This document shows, in pieces, positions 34,350-45,335 of a DNA stretch of 64,000 nt. Positions within the stretch are counted from its first letter, which is position 1. Each line of letters opens with the position of its first letter. The notes beneath the pieces are model-generated. The model was not told where the DNA came from. It saw nothing but the letters and a program-made list of their open reading frames with translations, and searched no databases. Position numbers and translations under genes: made by a program. The stretch comes from BACL21 sp038141525. Lineage in GTDB: Bacteria; Bacteroidota; Bacteroidia; Flavobacteriales; Flavobacteriaceae. Location: NCBI GenBank assembly GCA_038141525.1, contig JAYQIF010000002.1:282146-346145 (forward strand), written 5' to 3'.

Positions 34350-36254
34350 TTAATTCCCGGACCTTACCGCGTCGGTGTTAACATAACGATTGTTCTCTTT
34401 TTGCACATCGGCCATGCGCCCACTAGGGTCGATGATTACTTCCACGATTTCTGATGAGGTTTCTACATCAAAATTGTAGGTGGGTCTTGCCCATGCCCAG
34501 TCGCGCAGGACGGTTACCAGGGTGTCGCCAAAGCTTTTTTCGCCGCGCATCATTTGCAGCGGGATGTAGTACAAGCGACTGCTGCCGTCGGCAAAATTGA
34601 CCTGTAGGTCAATCGGCATGGGCATTAGGCCTATACGCTTGAGCGTGATGGTTTGACCACCACCCACATAGTCTGTAACGATTTTGTCGGCATTTTTCTG
34701 AGCACTGCCACCAGCTGTTTTCCCCGAGTTTTTCTGAGCACCGGCTCCAGAGTTTTCTTCAGTTGAGACGCTCGCGCCAACAGAAACAATTCCGTAATCA
34801 ATGGTGTTCGTGGTGGTGGCAAAGTCTTGCAGGTACCAATCTAAATTCAGGCCAGAAACCCGCTCAGCTACGCGAATAAAATCACGAGGCTCGGGGTGTT
34901 TGAAGGCCCAGGTTTTGAAATATTCTTTAATGATTTGGGCTAGGACATCTTCCCCGACCACATAACCCAATTGGGCCAAAAACACAGCCCCTTTTGAGTA
35001 GGCAGCAATGCCATAATTGCGGTTGGTGTTATAGCGATCCGCATGGGTGCTCAAAGGTTGTTCTGCGCCTGAGTTGGCCAAGAAATTATAGCCGCGAGAG
35101 GAACCCGCTAGCGGATCACCATCTTGATTCAGCACCTGGTGCTCTGCAAGAGAGGAGATATACGAGGTAAACCCTTCGTCCATCCACTCGTGCAGTGCTT
35201 CATTGGTGGCCAGTAAAAATTGAAACCAAGTGTGGGCCATTTCGTGTGCGGTTACCCCCACCAAGCTTTCAAAACTACGATCACCAGTGATCAAGGTACA
35301 CATGGCGTATTCCATTCCGCCATCACCCCCTTGAATTACAGAGTATTGTTTGTATGGGTAAGGACCAACTGCTTTGTTGAAATAATCCAAAAGCTCAGCA
35401 GTAATTGGTTGCAATGCTTTCCAGTTTTCTATTAAAGCAGGGTCGTTTTTGTAATAGAAATTTAAAGTGACGCCATCGGGTCCGGGATAGGTGTCGTGCA
35501 CATAGTCTGGGTCTGCAGCCCAAGTAAAATCATGAACCATAGGCGCATCAAAAACCCATTTGGTGCGCCCCTTTTTTAGTTTAGATTTTTCCTTTAAATA
35601 CCCGGTGCCTCCGACGACATAACTGCTGTCAATGTTTAAAGTCACCTCAAAATCACCCCAAACTCCATAAAACTCGCGGGCAATATAAGGGTCAGTGTGC
35701 CAACCGTCTTTGTCAAATTCGGCTAATTTAGGATACCACTGGGTCATAGAAAGCGCGACACCTTCGGCATTATTGCGGCCACTTCGGCGGATCTGAACAG
35801 GAACTTGGCCGTGAAATTCCATGCTTAAAACAGTACTCTCATGCGGGGCTAAAGGCTTTTTTAATGGCACAACCAGAATGGTTTCTTCTGCAGAATAATC
35901 TAGCGCTATACCATCTTGGGCTAAAGCTGTCGCTCTAAGGAAGCCTTGCTCAGAGGGGCTTAACCCAGCGATACGATCTCTAACACGTCGATCAGGGTCG
36001 GCAATAGTGCGCGAACGCACATCCATCTCGCTTCCTGGTTGAAACGCGTTAAAATACATATGATAAAACACTTGGGTCAAGGTGTCTGGCGAATGATTGG
36101 TGTAGACCAGCTTTTGTTCTCCGGTGTATTGCCAATTGGTGACATCCATGTCCACACTCATGGTGTAGTCTACATGTTGTTGCCAATAATTGAAAGAATT
36201 TTGGCTGCTTACCACAGAGCAAGCAGCCAAAAAAATTGAAATAACTAATTTCAT
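34350..36254 (-). CDS. M1-family metallopeptidase (secreted aminopeptidase type)
   Basis: 634 residues. An N-terminal signal sequence (MKLVISIFLAACSVVSS) precedes the beta-sandwich domain. The gluzincin site is GVTAHEMAHTWFQFLL (HExxH) with the third ligand Glu in EALHEWMDEGFTSYI, and GGDGGMEYAM takes the place of GAMEN. It probably trims peptides in the periplasm or outside the cell. A low-complexity insert with repeated SGAGAQKNSGKTAGGSAQKN-like sequence lies near residue 510. It is followed by rnpA, 75 bases away. Confidence 0.92.
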   Translation of the reverse strand: MKLVISIFLAACSVVSSQNSFNYWQQHVDYTMSVDMDVTNWQYTGEQKLVYTNHSPDTLTQVFYHMYFNAFQPGSEMDVRSRTIADPDRRVRDRIAGLSPSEQGFLRATALAQDGIALDYSAEETILVVPLKKPLAPHESTVLSMEFHGQVPVQIRRSGRNNAEGVALSMTQWYPKLAEFDKDGWHTDPYIAREFYGVWGDFEVTLNIDSSYVVGGTGYLKEKSKLKKGRTKWVFDAPMVHDFTWAADPDYVHDTYPGPDGVTLNFYYKNDPALIENWKALQPITAELLDYFNKAVGPYPYKQYSVIQGGDGGMEYAMCTLITGDRSFESLVGVTAHEMAHTWFQFLLATNEALHEWMDEGFTSYISSLAEHQVLNQDGDPLAGSSRGYNFLANSGAEQPLSTHADRYNTNRNYGIAAYSKGAVFLAQLGYVVGEDVLAQIIKEYFKTWAFKHPEPRDFIRVAERVSGLNLDWYLQDFATTTNTIDYGIVSVGASVSTEENSGAGAQKNSGKTAGGSAQKNADKIVTDYVGGGQTITLKRIGLMPMPIDLQVNFADGSSRLYYIPLQMMRGEKSFGDTLVTVLRDWAWARPTYNFDVETSSEIVEVIIDPSGRMADVQKENNRYVNTDAVRSGN

Positions 36255-36274
36255 TTATTGCTTCAGTTTTTTGA

Positions 36275-37945
36275 TTAACGAGACATTTGGTCGGCCATAA
36301 TCAAGGCGTTATACATGTTGACGAGGTGACCTGATTTTGAAATGTTCGAAAAATCATTTTTGGTACTTGGATCTCCACCAAGAACAACCTCACCGGGACC
36401 AGCCACTCCGCTATCCATTAGGATTTGCTTCACTTGAGCCGCACTTAGCTTAGGAAAATAAGAGCGGATCACCGCAGCGACACCGGCAACCGCAGGAGCC
36501 GCCATAGAGGTTCCTTGAAGGTATTCATAAGTGTTGAGTGGTGTGGTCGACCAAATTTTTACCCCAGGAGAAAACACATCGACATTGTCTTTACCGTAGT
36601 TTGAAAACCCAGCAACCAAGCCATCATTATATTCAGGAGTTGAGGCCCCGATAGTGATAAAAGTGTTACCGATTTCTTCAGTTTCCCCAGGACGCACATC
36701 GTTCGGGTAGACTTCGTTTTGATCTAAATCCATACCGTCGTTACCCGCAGCGTTCACAATTAACACATCGTTGTCTGAGGCGTAACGAATGGCATCCCAA
36801 ACCCATTCTGGATGTGGCGAAAAGCCTTTTCCAAAACTGGTATTGAGCACCTTAGCGCCATTATTGACGCAGTAGCGAATCGCTAAAGCCACATCTTTGT
36901 CGTACTCATCTCCATCAGGCACTGTGCGTACTACCATGATTTTTGCATTATCCGCAACACCATTCATACCGATGCCGTTATTGCGCTCGGCGGCAATAAT
37001 CCCTGCTACGTGTGTTCCGTGACGCGCATCTTCTTTTTTAGGATCTGGCCCATCTACATCGTTGTTTCCATAGTATTTAGACGACCAGTCATTCGCGTCG
37101 TCACCAAGGTTAGCGGCGCGGTAATCTGTGGATAAATTAAAATGGCTCTCCAAACGGTTTGTGAAATATTCAACACCCCCGTTGAGACGATCCAGTACCG
37201 CTGGAATATTTGGTCCAAAGGCCATCATTTGACCCAAACGCTCTACTAGCCCTTGCTCTTCTTCCGTTAGATCAGTAAGGCTAGCCAAATCGTCTTTGCC
37301 ATACTGGTCAGTACCTAATTTTTCCGTAACCAGGGTGTGGGCGATGGTCAGTTGATCGTACATCCCTTGATAACGCGCTTTGTTTTGGGCCGCATCGGTA
37401 TAATCTTTTTCGTAAGCGGCTTTAGCTTTATTGTACAGGGCGTAAGCCTCGGCGCGATCAGCAGCAATAGCATCCGCTTCTTTTCCTTCAAATTCAGGGC
37501 CTAACTCACGAATAATTCGGACATACTCGAGGTTTTCTTTAACGATATCACCAAGAAAATTCCATCCGTGAATGTCATCGACATAACCGTTGCGATCATC
37601 GTCGATACCATTGCCAGGAACTTCATCTTCATTGACCCAAATCACATTTTTTAAATCTTCGTGCTCAATATCCACACCACTGTCGATAACACCGACGATT
37701 ACCGTGGTACTTTTGCGCTGGCTCAAAAGTTCAGCGTATGCTTTGTCCACGCTCATCCCAGCAATCGTGTCTTGAGACAAGTCAGCAGCACCCCAAGCTT
37801 GGGTCTGCTCCTCGGTTAAATCAACAGTTTTGCTTACTGCGCTACTGGGCGCAGCAACAGGGTTGGCATCAAAACGCGCCGGTCCACAGGCACTTAAAAT
37901 TAAGGCAGGGATAAACGCGATAAAAATCTTCTTAGGTGTTCTCAT
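36275..37945 (-). CDS. S8-family subtilisin-like serine peptidase (lipoprotein)
   Basis: 556 residues. The signal MRTPKKIFIAFIPALILSAC ends in a lipobox Cys, so it is likely an outer-surface or periplasmic lipoprotein. The catalytic triad is seen as VIDSGVDIEHEDL (Asp), ARHGTHVAGII (His) and LQGTSMAAPAVAGV (Ser). An insert of about 150 residues rich in acidic helices separates Asp and His. It is located 20 bases upstream of the M1 gene, suggesting one secreted-proteolysis transcript. Confidence 0.93.
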   Translation of the reverse strand: MRTPKKIFIAFIPALILSACGPARFDANPVAAPSSAVSKTVDLTEEQTQAWGAADLSQDTIAGMSVDKAYAELLSQRKSTTVIVGVIDSGVDIEHEDLKNVIWVNEDEVPGNGIDDDRNGYVDDIHGWNFLGDIVKENLEYVRIIRELGPEFEGKEADAIAADRAEAYALYNKAKAAYEKDYTDAAQNKARYQGMYDQLTIAHTLVTEKLGTDQYGKDDLASLTDLTEEEQGLVERLGQMMAFGPNIPAVLDRLNGGVEYFTNRLESHFNLSTDYRAANLGDDANDWSSKYYGNNDVDGPDPKKEDARHGTHVAGIIAAERNNGIGMNGVADNAKIMVVRTVPDGDEYDKDVALAIRYCVNNGAKVLNTSFGKGFSPHPEWVWDAIRYASDNDVLIVNAAGNDGMDLDQNEVYPNDVRPGETEEIGNTFITIGASTPEYNDGLVAGFSNYGKDNVDVFSPGVKIWSTTPLNTYEYLQGTSMAAPAVAGVAAVIRSYFPKLSAAQVKQILMDSGVAGPGEVVLGGDPSTKNDFSNISKSGHLVNMYNALIMADQMSR

Positions 37946-37950
37946 AGGGT

Positions 37951-38811
37951 TTAATTTAAAAATTGGTCGAGAGAGAAAACCTGGTCGAGGCGCACTCCCT
38001 TTTCTGTGTGTTTAACGGTAATAATCGGATTATGAGCATCGTGCTCTAACCACAAATAGTAGCCGCGATCCGCAGCTAAATTTAAAAATTTTTCTTTTTC
38101 ACTCAGCGTTTGCAGTGGCCGGGTGTCATAACCCATCACATAAGGCAAGGGTATGTGCCCTGCGGTAGGTAAAAGGTCCGCCACAAAAACCAGCGTTTTG
38201 TTTTTGTATTCAATATGGGGAATCATTTGTTTTTCGGTGTGGCCGTCCACAAATAAAACCCCAAAATTCAAAGGCGTTTGCTCAGCAAAATCCCCCTTGG
38301 GTGTATCAATAAAACTCAGTTGACCTGACTGCTCAATGGGTAAGATATTCTCCTTTAAAAAAGAGGCTTTTTCGCGGCGATTAGGCTGGGTCGCCCACTG
38401 CCAATGATTTTGGTTGCTCCAATAACGAGCATTGGGGAACTGAGTCTGGTAACCACTGCGATCACTATTCCAACAGACGCTTCCGCCACAATGATCAAAA
38501 TGCAGGTGGGTCAAAAAAACATCAGTGATGTCTTGAAAAGTGAATCCATGACGCTTTAAAGAACTTTCTAAAGTCGCCCCGCCCCACTGGTAATAATGTC
38601 TAAAGAAATCAGGCCCTTGCTTATCCCCCATGCCATTATCGATCAAAATGAGTTTATCACCATCTTCGATAAGCATACAGCGCGCTGCGATATCAATCAT
38701 ATTGTTGTTGTCTGCTGGATTTGTTCTTTGCCAAAGGCTTTTCGGCACAACACCAAACATGGCGCCGCCGTCAAGCTTAAAATTACCAGCATCAATAGGA
38801 TATATGGTCAT
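37951..38811 (-). CDS. MBL-fold metallohydrolase
   Basis: About 286 residues. The metallo-beta-lactamase motif is DVFLTHLHFDHCGG (HxHxDH), followed by LLIDNG-like ILIDNGMG upstream, FVDGHTEKQ and FVADLLP. The substrate is unknown; such proteins include lactonases and glyoxalase-like hydrolases. The start is set at the ATG at 38811 (MTIYPIDAG); an earlier in-frame ATG at 38871 is possible. It is 5 bases ahead of the S8 gene. Confidence 0.85.
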   Translation of the reverse strand: MTIYPIDAGNFKLDGGAMFGVVPKSLWQRTNPADNNNMIDIAARCMLIEDGDKLILIDNGMGDKQGPDFFRHYYQWGGATLESSLKRHGFTFQDITDVFLTHLHFDHCGGSVCWNSDRSGYQTQFPNARYWSNQNHWQWATQPNRREKASFLKENILPIEQSGQLSFIDTPKGDFAEQTPLNFGVLFVDGHTEKQMIPHIEYKNKTLVFVADLLPTAGHIPLPYVMGYDTRPLQTLSEKEKFLNLAADRGYYLWLEHDAHNPIITVKHTEKGVRLDQVFSLDQFLN

Positions 38812-39088
38812 GAGTTGTGGGATAGATTCCCGAGTCTGCAAATTAGCAAAAGGCCTCATAATAGCCCGCAAGCCCGCTTACTTATTTGGGTTTTTTAACA
38901 GAAAATTATAAATACAGCAGCTCAAGTTGAGAAAATAATATCGGAGTTCACAGGGTTCAAGCACGCCTAACGTAAAACTGCTGCAAAAACACGAAACCCC
39001 CACAAAAGCAATAATTTACAATTGTATAACCAAAACCTCTAGTAAGGATGTAAAAACTTTCTTGTATTTTAGGGCATTATATACAAAC

Positions 39089-40939
39089 ATGGTAGAACTC
39101 GCAGGGATAATTGTTTTAGGGATATTGGCGCAGTGGGTCGCGTGGAAGTTTAAGCTGCCCGCTATTCTGCCACTGATCCTAATCGGTCTTTTGGTGGGGC
39201 CTATTTCAACCCTGTTTACCATAGACGGGCAACCCTATATTCAACCTATTTGGGACGGGACGCGTGGTCTTTTTCCAGGGGAAAACCTGTATTATTTTGT
39301 GTCTTTAGCCATTGGAATCATCCTTTTTGAAGGGGGACTCACGCTAAAGCGCGAAGAGGTTTCTAAAGTAGGCCCGGTGATTATAAAACTCATCAGCCTA
39401 GGTGCGGCCATTACCTTTATCGGCGCTGGAGCCGCAGCACATTTCTTGATAGGTTTAAATTGGCAATTGTCCTTTTTGTTTGCCGCCTTGGTTATTGTGA
39501 CAGGCCCTACTGTGATCAGTCCAATACTGCGGAATATTCCACTTAAAAAAGATGTTTCTGCCGTGCTCAAATGGGAGGGTATTTTAATCGATCCGATTGG
39601 GGCCTTAGCGGCGGTGTTGGTTTTTGAATTCATCCGTATCGGAGGTGATGTGGGGTATTCCAAGCAAGCACTGATGGAGTTTGGCTAGATCATATTGATC
39701 GGGGGTTCGTTTGGAATCTCGGCTGGGTATGTTTTGTATTTTTCGATCAAACGTCAATGGATCCCCCACTACCTGATGAATGTGGTGGCGCTGTCTACGG
39801 TGCTTTTGGTGTTTGTCCAAAGCGATTTATTTGCCCACGAATCTGGCCTGCTTTCCGTGGTGGTTATGGGGATGTTCTTAGGCAATAGCAACTTGCCAAA
39901 CCTCAAAGAGCTGCTCTATTTCAAGGAATCACTGAGTGTTTTATTGATCTCAATTCTATTTATTTTACTCTCAGCCAACATCGAACTCTCAGACCTAATG
40001 CTGATCTATAATTGGCAGACAGCAGCTTTACTCGGGGTAGTGATTTTTGTTCTGCGGCCGCTTTCAGTGCTCATCAGCACAGCAGGATCGCCGCTTAAAC
40101 TCAACGAAAAACTTTTCATTAGCTGGGTGGGCCCAAGAGGAATCGTGGCCGCGGGGATCGCCTCACTATTTGGGTCACGACTTGTGCAGCTCGGGGTGCC
40201 TTATGCAGAGTACATTACGCCGCTTGTGTTTTCGGTGGTCTTGGTTACTGTACTGCTCAATGCGACCACAGCGCGTTTGTTTGCGGTGCTGGTAGGGGTT
40301 TTTTTAAAAACCTCAGAAGGGGTGCTCATTGTCGGCGCCTCTAAAGTCTCGCGACTCATCGCGGCCTATCTTCAAAAAAACGGAAGACACGTGGTGTTGC
40401 TCGATTCCAACCAAACCAATGTGTCTCAAGCCCAAAGCTTGGGCCTCGAGGCTTTTTCGGCTAACATATATACCGATGACCTCAGCGGCAACATAGAGCT
40501 TAGTGATGTGGGCTATCTGCTGGCGCTTACAGCTAGTGCCGAGATCAATCAATTGGCCATTAATAAGTTTGCCGCAACCTTTGGGGAGACCGGTACCTTC
40601 CGCCTGATGTCTGCCGAAGAAAAACAAAAAGGCTTGGACCTGGATAATCCTGAGTATTTCTGTAGCACCCACGACTATACCATGCTTGATGAGGTGGCGC
40701 GTCAACACCCGTCTATTCAAGAGGTGCCTGTGGAGGACATCGACCAGTTTTTGCGCCTGTTAAAAATATTGAGCAACAATAAAGACACGGTGCCTTTGTT
40801 TTTGAAACGTGCCAATGGGTATCTCGAAGTGATTTGCGACCCCAAAAATTTCGAAGTGGGCCCAGAGTCAGCACTGGTTTATTTAGGCAAGCCTCAAGAT
40901 TTAGAGGAGCTCAGTAGGGCGGTCAAAGGGAAGTCTTGA
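39089..40939 (+). pseudogene. Monovalent cation/proton antiporter with TrkA-N domain, internal TAG stop
   Basis: A CPA1/CPA2-type antiporter of about 616 codons. The membrane domain begins MVELAGIIVLGILAQWVAW and has about ten hydrophobic segments, with LKWEGILIDPIGALAAVLVFE carrying the conserved ion-binding Asp region. After it comes a Rossmann TrkA-N/RCK domain (EGVLIVGASKVSRLIAAYL). A TAG at 39686-39688 splits the frame after ...LMEFG; both halves are in the same frame, and the codon is most simply TGG (Trp) mutated to TAG. If real, the protein is inactivated or read through. Confidence 0.88.
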
Positions 40940-40964
40940 TTCCGAAAAGAGCAGCAGTAAAGTA

Positions 40965-42761
40965 CTAGTCATTCAACTTGAGTACCGCCATAAAGGCCTC
41001 CTGAGGAATTTCCACACTCCCCACAGCACGCATGCGCTTTTTACCTTTCTTTTGTTTTTCAAGGAGCTTTCGTTTTCTAGAAATATCTCCACCATAACAC
41101 TTGGCGGTAACGTCTTTACGGAGTGCTTTTACGGTTTCTCGAGCAATAATTTTTGCACCAATAGCGGCCTGAATCGGAATGTCGAATTGTTGACGTGGTA
41201 TAAGTTCACGTAATTTTTCACACATTTTCTTACCGATAGTGTAGGCATTGTCTTGATGCAAAAGAGCCGAAAGCGCGTCTACTGTAGTGTTGTTTAAAAG
41301 CACATCAACTTTGACCAGCTTAGAAGCGCGCAAACCAATAGGCGTATAGTCAAAAGAAGCATAACCCTTAGAAACAGTTTTTAAGCGGTCATAAAAATCA
41401 AAAACAATCTCTGCCAAGGGCATATCAAAATTGAGCTCCACTCGGTCTTGAGTCAAATAAGTCTGGTTAGTGATTTGTCCACGCTTTTCAATACACAAGG
41501 ACATGACAGGGCCTACAAAATCAGCTTTGGTAATGATGCTGGCTTTGATAAAGGGCTCTTCTACACGATTAATGGTCGAAGGATCTGGCAAATCACTAGG
41601 GTTGTTGACCAGTATTGGTGTATCTGGCTCTCTGTTGGTAAATGCTTGGTAAGAAACGTTAGGCACTGTGGTGATTACCGTCATGTCAAACTCACGCTCA
41701 AGGCGTTCCTGAATAATCTCCAAATGCAACATCCCCAAAAACCCACAACGAAACCCAAAACCAAGCGCGGCGGAGCTTTCTGGTTGAAACACCAAACTCG
41801 CATCGTTGAGTTGTAGTTTTTCCATAGAATTGCGCAACTCTTCATAATCTTCGGTGTCCACGGGGTAGATCCCTGCAAAAACCATGGGTTTGACGTCTTC
41901 AAAACCTTCGATCATGTTTGTGGTTGGGTGCTTGGCGTCTGTAATGGTATCCCCAACTTTAACCTCTCGGGCGTCTTTAATGCCCGTGATGAGGTAGCCC
42001 ACATCCCCTGTTTTGATTTCTGTTCGTATTTCTTGATTGAGCTTTAAAGCACCAATTTCGTCGGCAAAGTATGTTTTGCCTGTGGCCATGAATTTAATGT
42101 TTTGGCCCTTAGCAATTGAACCATTAAGCACACGAAAATAAGTTTCGACCCCACGAAATGGGTTGTACACAGAATCAAAAATCAGCGCTTGTAGTGACTC
42201 ATCGGGGTGGCCCTTGGGCGCAGGAACACGCTCAATAATTGCCGCTAAAATATCTTGAATGCCCAAGCCTGTTTTGGCGCTTGCCGGAATAATTTCTTCT
42301 GGAGCACAACCCAAAAGGTCAACGATATCATCGGTCACTTCTTCAGGGTTGGCCGAAGGAAGGTCGATTTTGTTCAGTACAGGGATGATTTCCAGATCAT
42401 TTTCAAAGGCCAGATATAAATTTGAAATAGTTTCTGCTTGAATCCTAAGGGCGGCATCAACAACCAAAAGAGCCCCCTCACAAGCGGCGATCGAACGCGA
42501 AACCTCATATGAGAAATCCACGTGGCCAGGAGTGTCGATTAAATTAAGCACATAATCTTGACCCTGGTGACTGTAATTCATTTGGATGGCGTGGCTTTTG
42601 ATGGTAATGCCTCGCTCACGTTCCAAATCCATATTGTCCAAAAGCTGATCCTGTTTTTCGCGATCACTGACAGATCCAGTGAACTCCAACAAGCGATCGG
42701 CCAAGGTACTTTTACCGTGATCAATATGGGCGATAATGCAAAAATTTCTAATCTGCTTCAT
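40965..42761 (-). CDS. lepA: Elongation factor 4 (LepA)
   Basis: 598 residues, the usual LepA length. GTPase motifs are IAHIDHGKSTLADRLLEFTG (G1), RGITIKSHA, DTPGHVDFSYEV (G3) and NKIDLP (G4). The LepA-specific C-terminus has AKCYGGDISRKRKLLEKQK near the end. It is a translational GTPase that can back-translocate ribosomes. It converges with the antiporter at its 3' end. Confidence 0.98.
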   Translation of the reverse strand: MKQIRNFCIIAHIDHGKSTLADRLLEFTGSVSDREKQDQLLDNMDLERERGITIKSHAIQMNYSHQGQDYVLNLIDTPGHVDFSYEVSRSIAACEGALLVVDAALRIQAETISNLYLAFENDLEIIPVLNKIDLPSANPEEVTDDIVDLLGCAPEEIIPASAKTGLGIQDILAAIIERVPAPKGHPDESLQALIFDSVYNPFRGVETYFRVLNGSIAKGQNIKFMATGKTYFADEIGALKLNQEIRTEIKTGDVGYLITGIKDAREVKVGDTITDAKHPTTNMIEGFEDVKPMVFAGIYPVDTEDYEELRNSMEKLQLNDASLVFQPESSAALGFGFRCGFLGMLHLEIIQERLEREFDMTVITTVPNVSYQAFTNREPDTPILVNNPSDLPDPSTINRVEEPFIKASIITKADFVGPVMSLCIEKRGQITNQTYLTQDRVELNFDMPLAEIVFDFYDRLKTVSKGYASFDYTPIGLRASKLVKVDVLLNNTTVDALSALLHQDNAYTIGKKMCEKLRELIPRQQFDIPIQAAIGAKIIARETVKALRKDVTAKCYGGDISRKRKLLEKQKKGKKRMRAVGSVEIPQEAFMAVLKLND

Positions 42762-42893
42762 AACAAGGGCTTGCGACTGTAAGGTCTTATGGCTTTAATG
42801 CGCTGCAAATATAGACTAAAAACCTAGTTAGGGGCATACAGTGGTGTGGCATGTGGTTTATTTTTCGTTAATTTAATTTGAATTCGAGCGCTA

Positions 42894-45311
42894 ATGACCA
42901 AATTCTTGTTTTTTTTTATGAGTCTGACACCGGCTTTTTTGTGGGGTCAGACCTTCTCCGTTAGCGGTCAAATCACAGAAGATAATACACCGCTTTCTTT
43001 TGTGACCATTGTAATTTCACAAGAACCTGAGACTATCGGCGAAGAAAACTCTGGCACATTCACCGGACAAATTGTGGCTGCGACCATTAGCGATGATGAC
43101 GGACGATTTAGGATAGACGATTTGCCCCAAGGACGCTACAATATTAATGCACAAATTCTAGGGTATACGGATTACAGTCAAGTGATAACCCTTGGGCCCT
43201 CGTTGGAACTGGGTCGAATTAGTTTAAGCCCCTCCCAGGAACAACTTCAAGAGGTAACCGTTACCGCCAGAGCGCCGCAGATTTCGCGCGCCCCAGGGCG
43301 GCTGACGTTTCGTGTTGCCCAGACTACGCTGTCTACTACAGATGCCTATAACATTTTGACCAAAACCCCTGGTGTGGTGGCGCTCAGCGGGGAACTTACT
43401 GTAAAGAATAGACCCACAACGATTTACCTCAACAACAAACGATTGTATTTGTCGGGCAGTGAACTCAAAGACTTTTTGGAGGGCTTGGACGCGAAACTTA
43501 TCGAAGCGGTTGAGGTCATCACCAATCCCGGGGCAAACTATGACGCGGATGCTTCTACAGTTTTAAACTTGACTACATCGCGCCGTATAAGTCCTGGATA
43601 TAAAGGCAGTCTGCGTGGCATGTATCGCCAAGGGGTGTATGCCAAACACCAATGGACGACCACACATTTATTGACTCGCGACAAGCACCAGTGGTACCTG
43701 AGTTATAGTGTTGCGCCCAAAAAAGAAAACAAAGATCAAGAAACCTACATCAGATACATGTCTCCGGTGACCGAGCAAACCACCAATATATGGCGCGGTA
43801 ATTTCAATAGAGTTACCGACCAACTCACTCATCGGGCTTACGCTCAATGGAATTGGTCGCCCAACACACAGCATCAGATTTCGCTCTCAGGGCAAAGTGT
43901 GATTACCCCAAACAAGCGTTTTACCAACCTTCAAGAAAATCGGGTGCTCACCCCACAATACTTGACTCAAGAAACCTTTACCACCAAGAGCAATACTGAA
44001 TTTGATACCAGAGATTATGTCGCCGACATGGTTTGGCAGGCGACTATAAATGACAATACCACAGCAAAAACGACGGCGCAATACATCGATTACACCCAAG
44101 ACCAACAGCAGAGGCTAAGCAGTATGTATTACGATCCTTTTGGTCAAAACACACGCAACGAAGGATTTTCTACACGCTCGGACCAACACACCATCATAGG
44201 ACTCGGCCAAATAGACATACATCACAACAGTGCCCGAGCGTCTTGGGACTTTGGTGTTAAAGGAACTCAAGTCGACACGAAAACGAACTGGTCTTTGACC
44301 CCAAATTCAAGTACCGCAATTGGGCCCGTGGAGCGCTTTGATTATAAAGAACAGGTGGCTGCGGCCTATGGACGCATGGAGCGTTCCTTTGGGCAATGGT
44401 CGATCGCTTCGGGACTTCGTTATGAACACACCCAGATCGACCGATTCAGCACTCAGCAGGCCCTGCCTGAGCTGCGCTATGAGAATTGGTTTCCAGAACT
44501 GACCCTGACCCAAGAATTGCCAGGCGAACAAAGCTGGGGTCTCGGCTATTTAAAGAAAATTCAAAGACCGCGCTATCAGTCGCTGAATCCTTTTCGCTAT
44601 TATTTGAACGAATCCAATTATAACCAAGGGAACCCAAACCTGGTGCCTTCCATTGAGGAAAAGATCAATCTTTTCTACACCGTAGGGCAGGCTTGGTATT
44701 TTGAGGCCTATTATCAACAAATCGACAACGCCCTCGAGTTGATTTCCTTTCAGGACAATCAGAATCAGATCTACCGACAAACCGACGTAAATATCCTCGA
44801 TTATTACCAATACAGTTTTGATGTGTCTTACACGAAAAACCTCAACCGAAATTGGTTTACCAACCTTATTGCCTCAGCCTATTTTATTTCAAACACATTT
44901 ATTGCAGAGGAAAGCGGCGGCGGCGCAGAGACCAACAGCACAAAAGGATTATTTCTACAAGCCTACAATCAGTGGTCACTAGGTCCAGGCAAGGGGAGCA
45001 TAGAATGGACCAACAGTTATATCTCTGACCTCGTATCGGGGTCATTAGATTACGGCAATATGTTTGAGTCGACTCTATCTTATCAAAGAACCCTTATTCC
45101 AAAAACAGCCACACTTAGCTTAGGGGTGGACGACATTTTTAACACCAAAAACGTTGCGGTCAGTTCTGTGTACTTGAATCAGGACAATAATTATATGCCG
45201 CGCCCTGAGTCCCGTATGGTTTGGGTGGCGCTGCGTTATGGTTTTGGAGACAATCCAAAACAACACCAAAAATCTCTGAACGACTACCAAGAGCGCAGCC
45301 GACTCAATTAA
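42894..45311 (+). CDS. TonB-dependent receptor-type outer-membrane protein
   Basis: 805 residues. After a signal sequence (MTKFLFFFMSLTPAFLWGQ) comes a carboxypeptidase-regulatory-like domain (SGQITEDNTPLSFVTIVIS), then a plug-like region (LQEVTVTARAPQ...; NILTKTPGV), and a long beta-barrel. The C-terminal residues are WVALRYGFG...; the frame is intact. The cargo is unknown, as no SusD partner is adjacent. It precedes dus by 24 bases. Confidence 0.88.
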   Translation: MTKFLFFFMSLTPAFLWGQTFSVSGQITEDNTPLSFVTIVISQEPETIGEENSGTFTGQIVAATISDDDGRFRIDDLPQGRYNINAQILGYTDYSQVITLGPSLELGRISLSPSQEQLQEVTVTARAPQISRAPGRLTFRVAQTTLSTTDAYNILTKTPGVVALSGELTVKNRPTTIYLNNKRLYLSGSELKDFLEGLDAKLIEAVEVITNPGANYDADASTVLNLTTSRRISPGYKGSLRGMYRQGVYAKHQWTTTHLLTRDKHQWYLSYSVAPKKENKDQETYIRYMSPVTEQTTNIWRGNFNRVTDQLTHRAYAQWNWSPNTQHQISLSGQSVITPNKRFTNLQENRVLTPQYLTQETFTTKSNTEFDTRDYVADMVWQATINDNTTAKTTAQYIDYTQDQQQRLSSMYYDPFGQNTRNEGFSTRSDQHTIIGLGQIDIHHNSARASWDFGVKGTQVDTKTNWSLTPNSSTAIGPVERFDYKEQVAAAYGRMERSFGQWSIASGLRYEHTQIDRFSTQQALPELRYENWFPELTLTQELPGEQSWGLGYLKKIQRPRYQSLNPFRYYLNESNYNQGNPNLVPSIEEKINLFYTVGQAWYFEAYYQQIDNALELISFQDNQNQIYRQTDVNILDYYQYSFDVSYTKNLNRNWFTNLIASAYFISNTFIAEESGGGAETNSTKGLFLQAYNQWSLGPGKGSIEWTNSYISDLVSGSLDYGNMFESTLSYQRTLIPKTATLSLGVDDIFNTKNVAVSSVYLNQDNNYMPRPESRMVWVALRYGFGDNPKQHQKSLNDYQERSRLN

Positions 45312-45323
45312 GCAATTATTCTG

Positions 45324-45331
45324 TAATTTTG
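45324..45331 (+). promoter_or_regulatory. -7 promoter box for dus
   Basis: TAATTTTG matches TAnnTTTG. It ends four bases before the dus ATG at 45336, implying a leaderless or very short leader transcript. Confidence 0.4.
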
Positions 45332-45335
45332 CGCC

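Noticed and set aside
37127..37135. Perfect DnaA box TGTGGATAA
   Set aside because: It is single and inside the S8 peptidase coding sequence; there is no A/T-rich surround or cluster, so chance is the best explanation.
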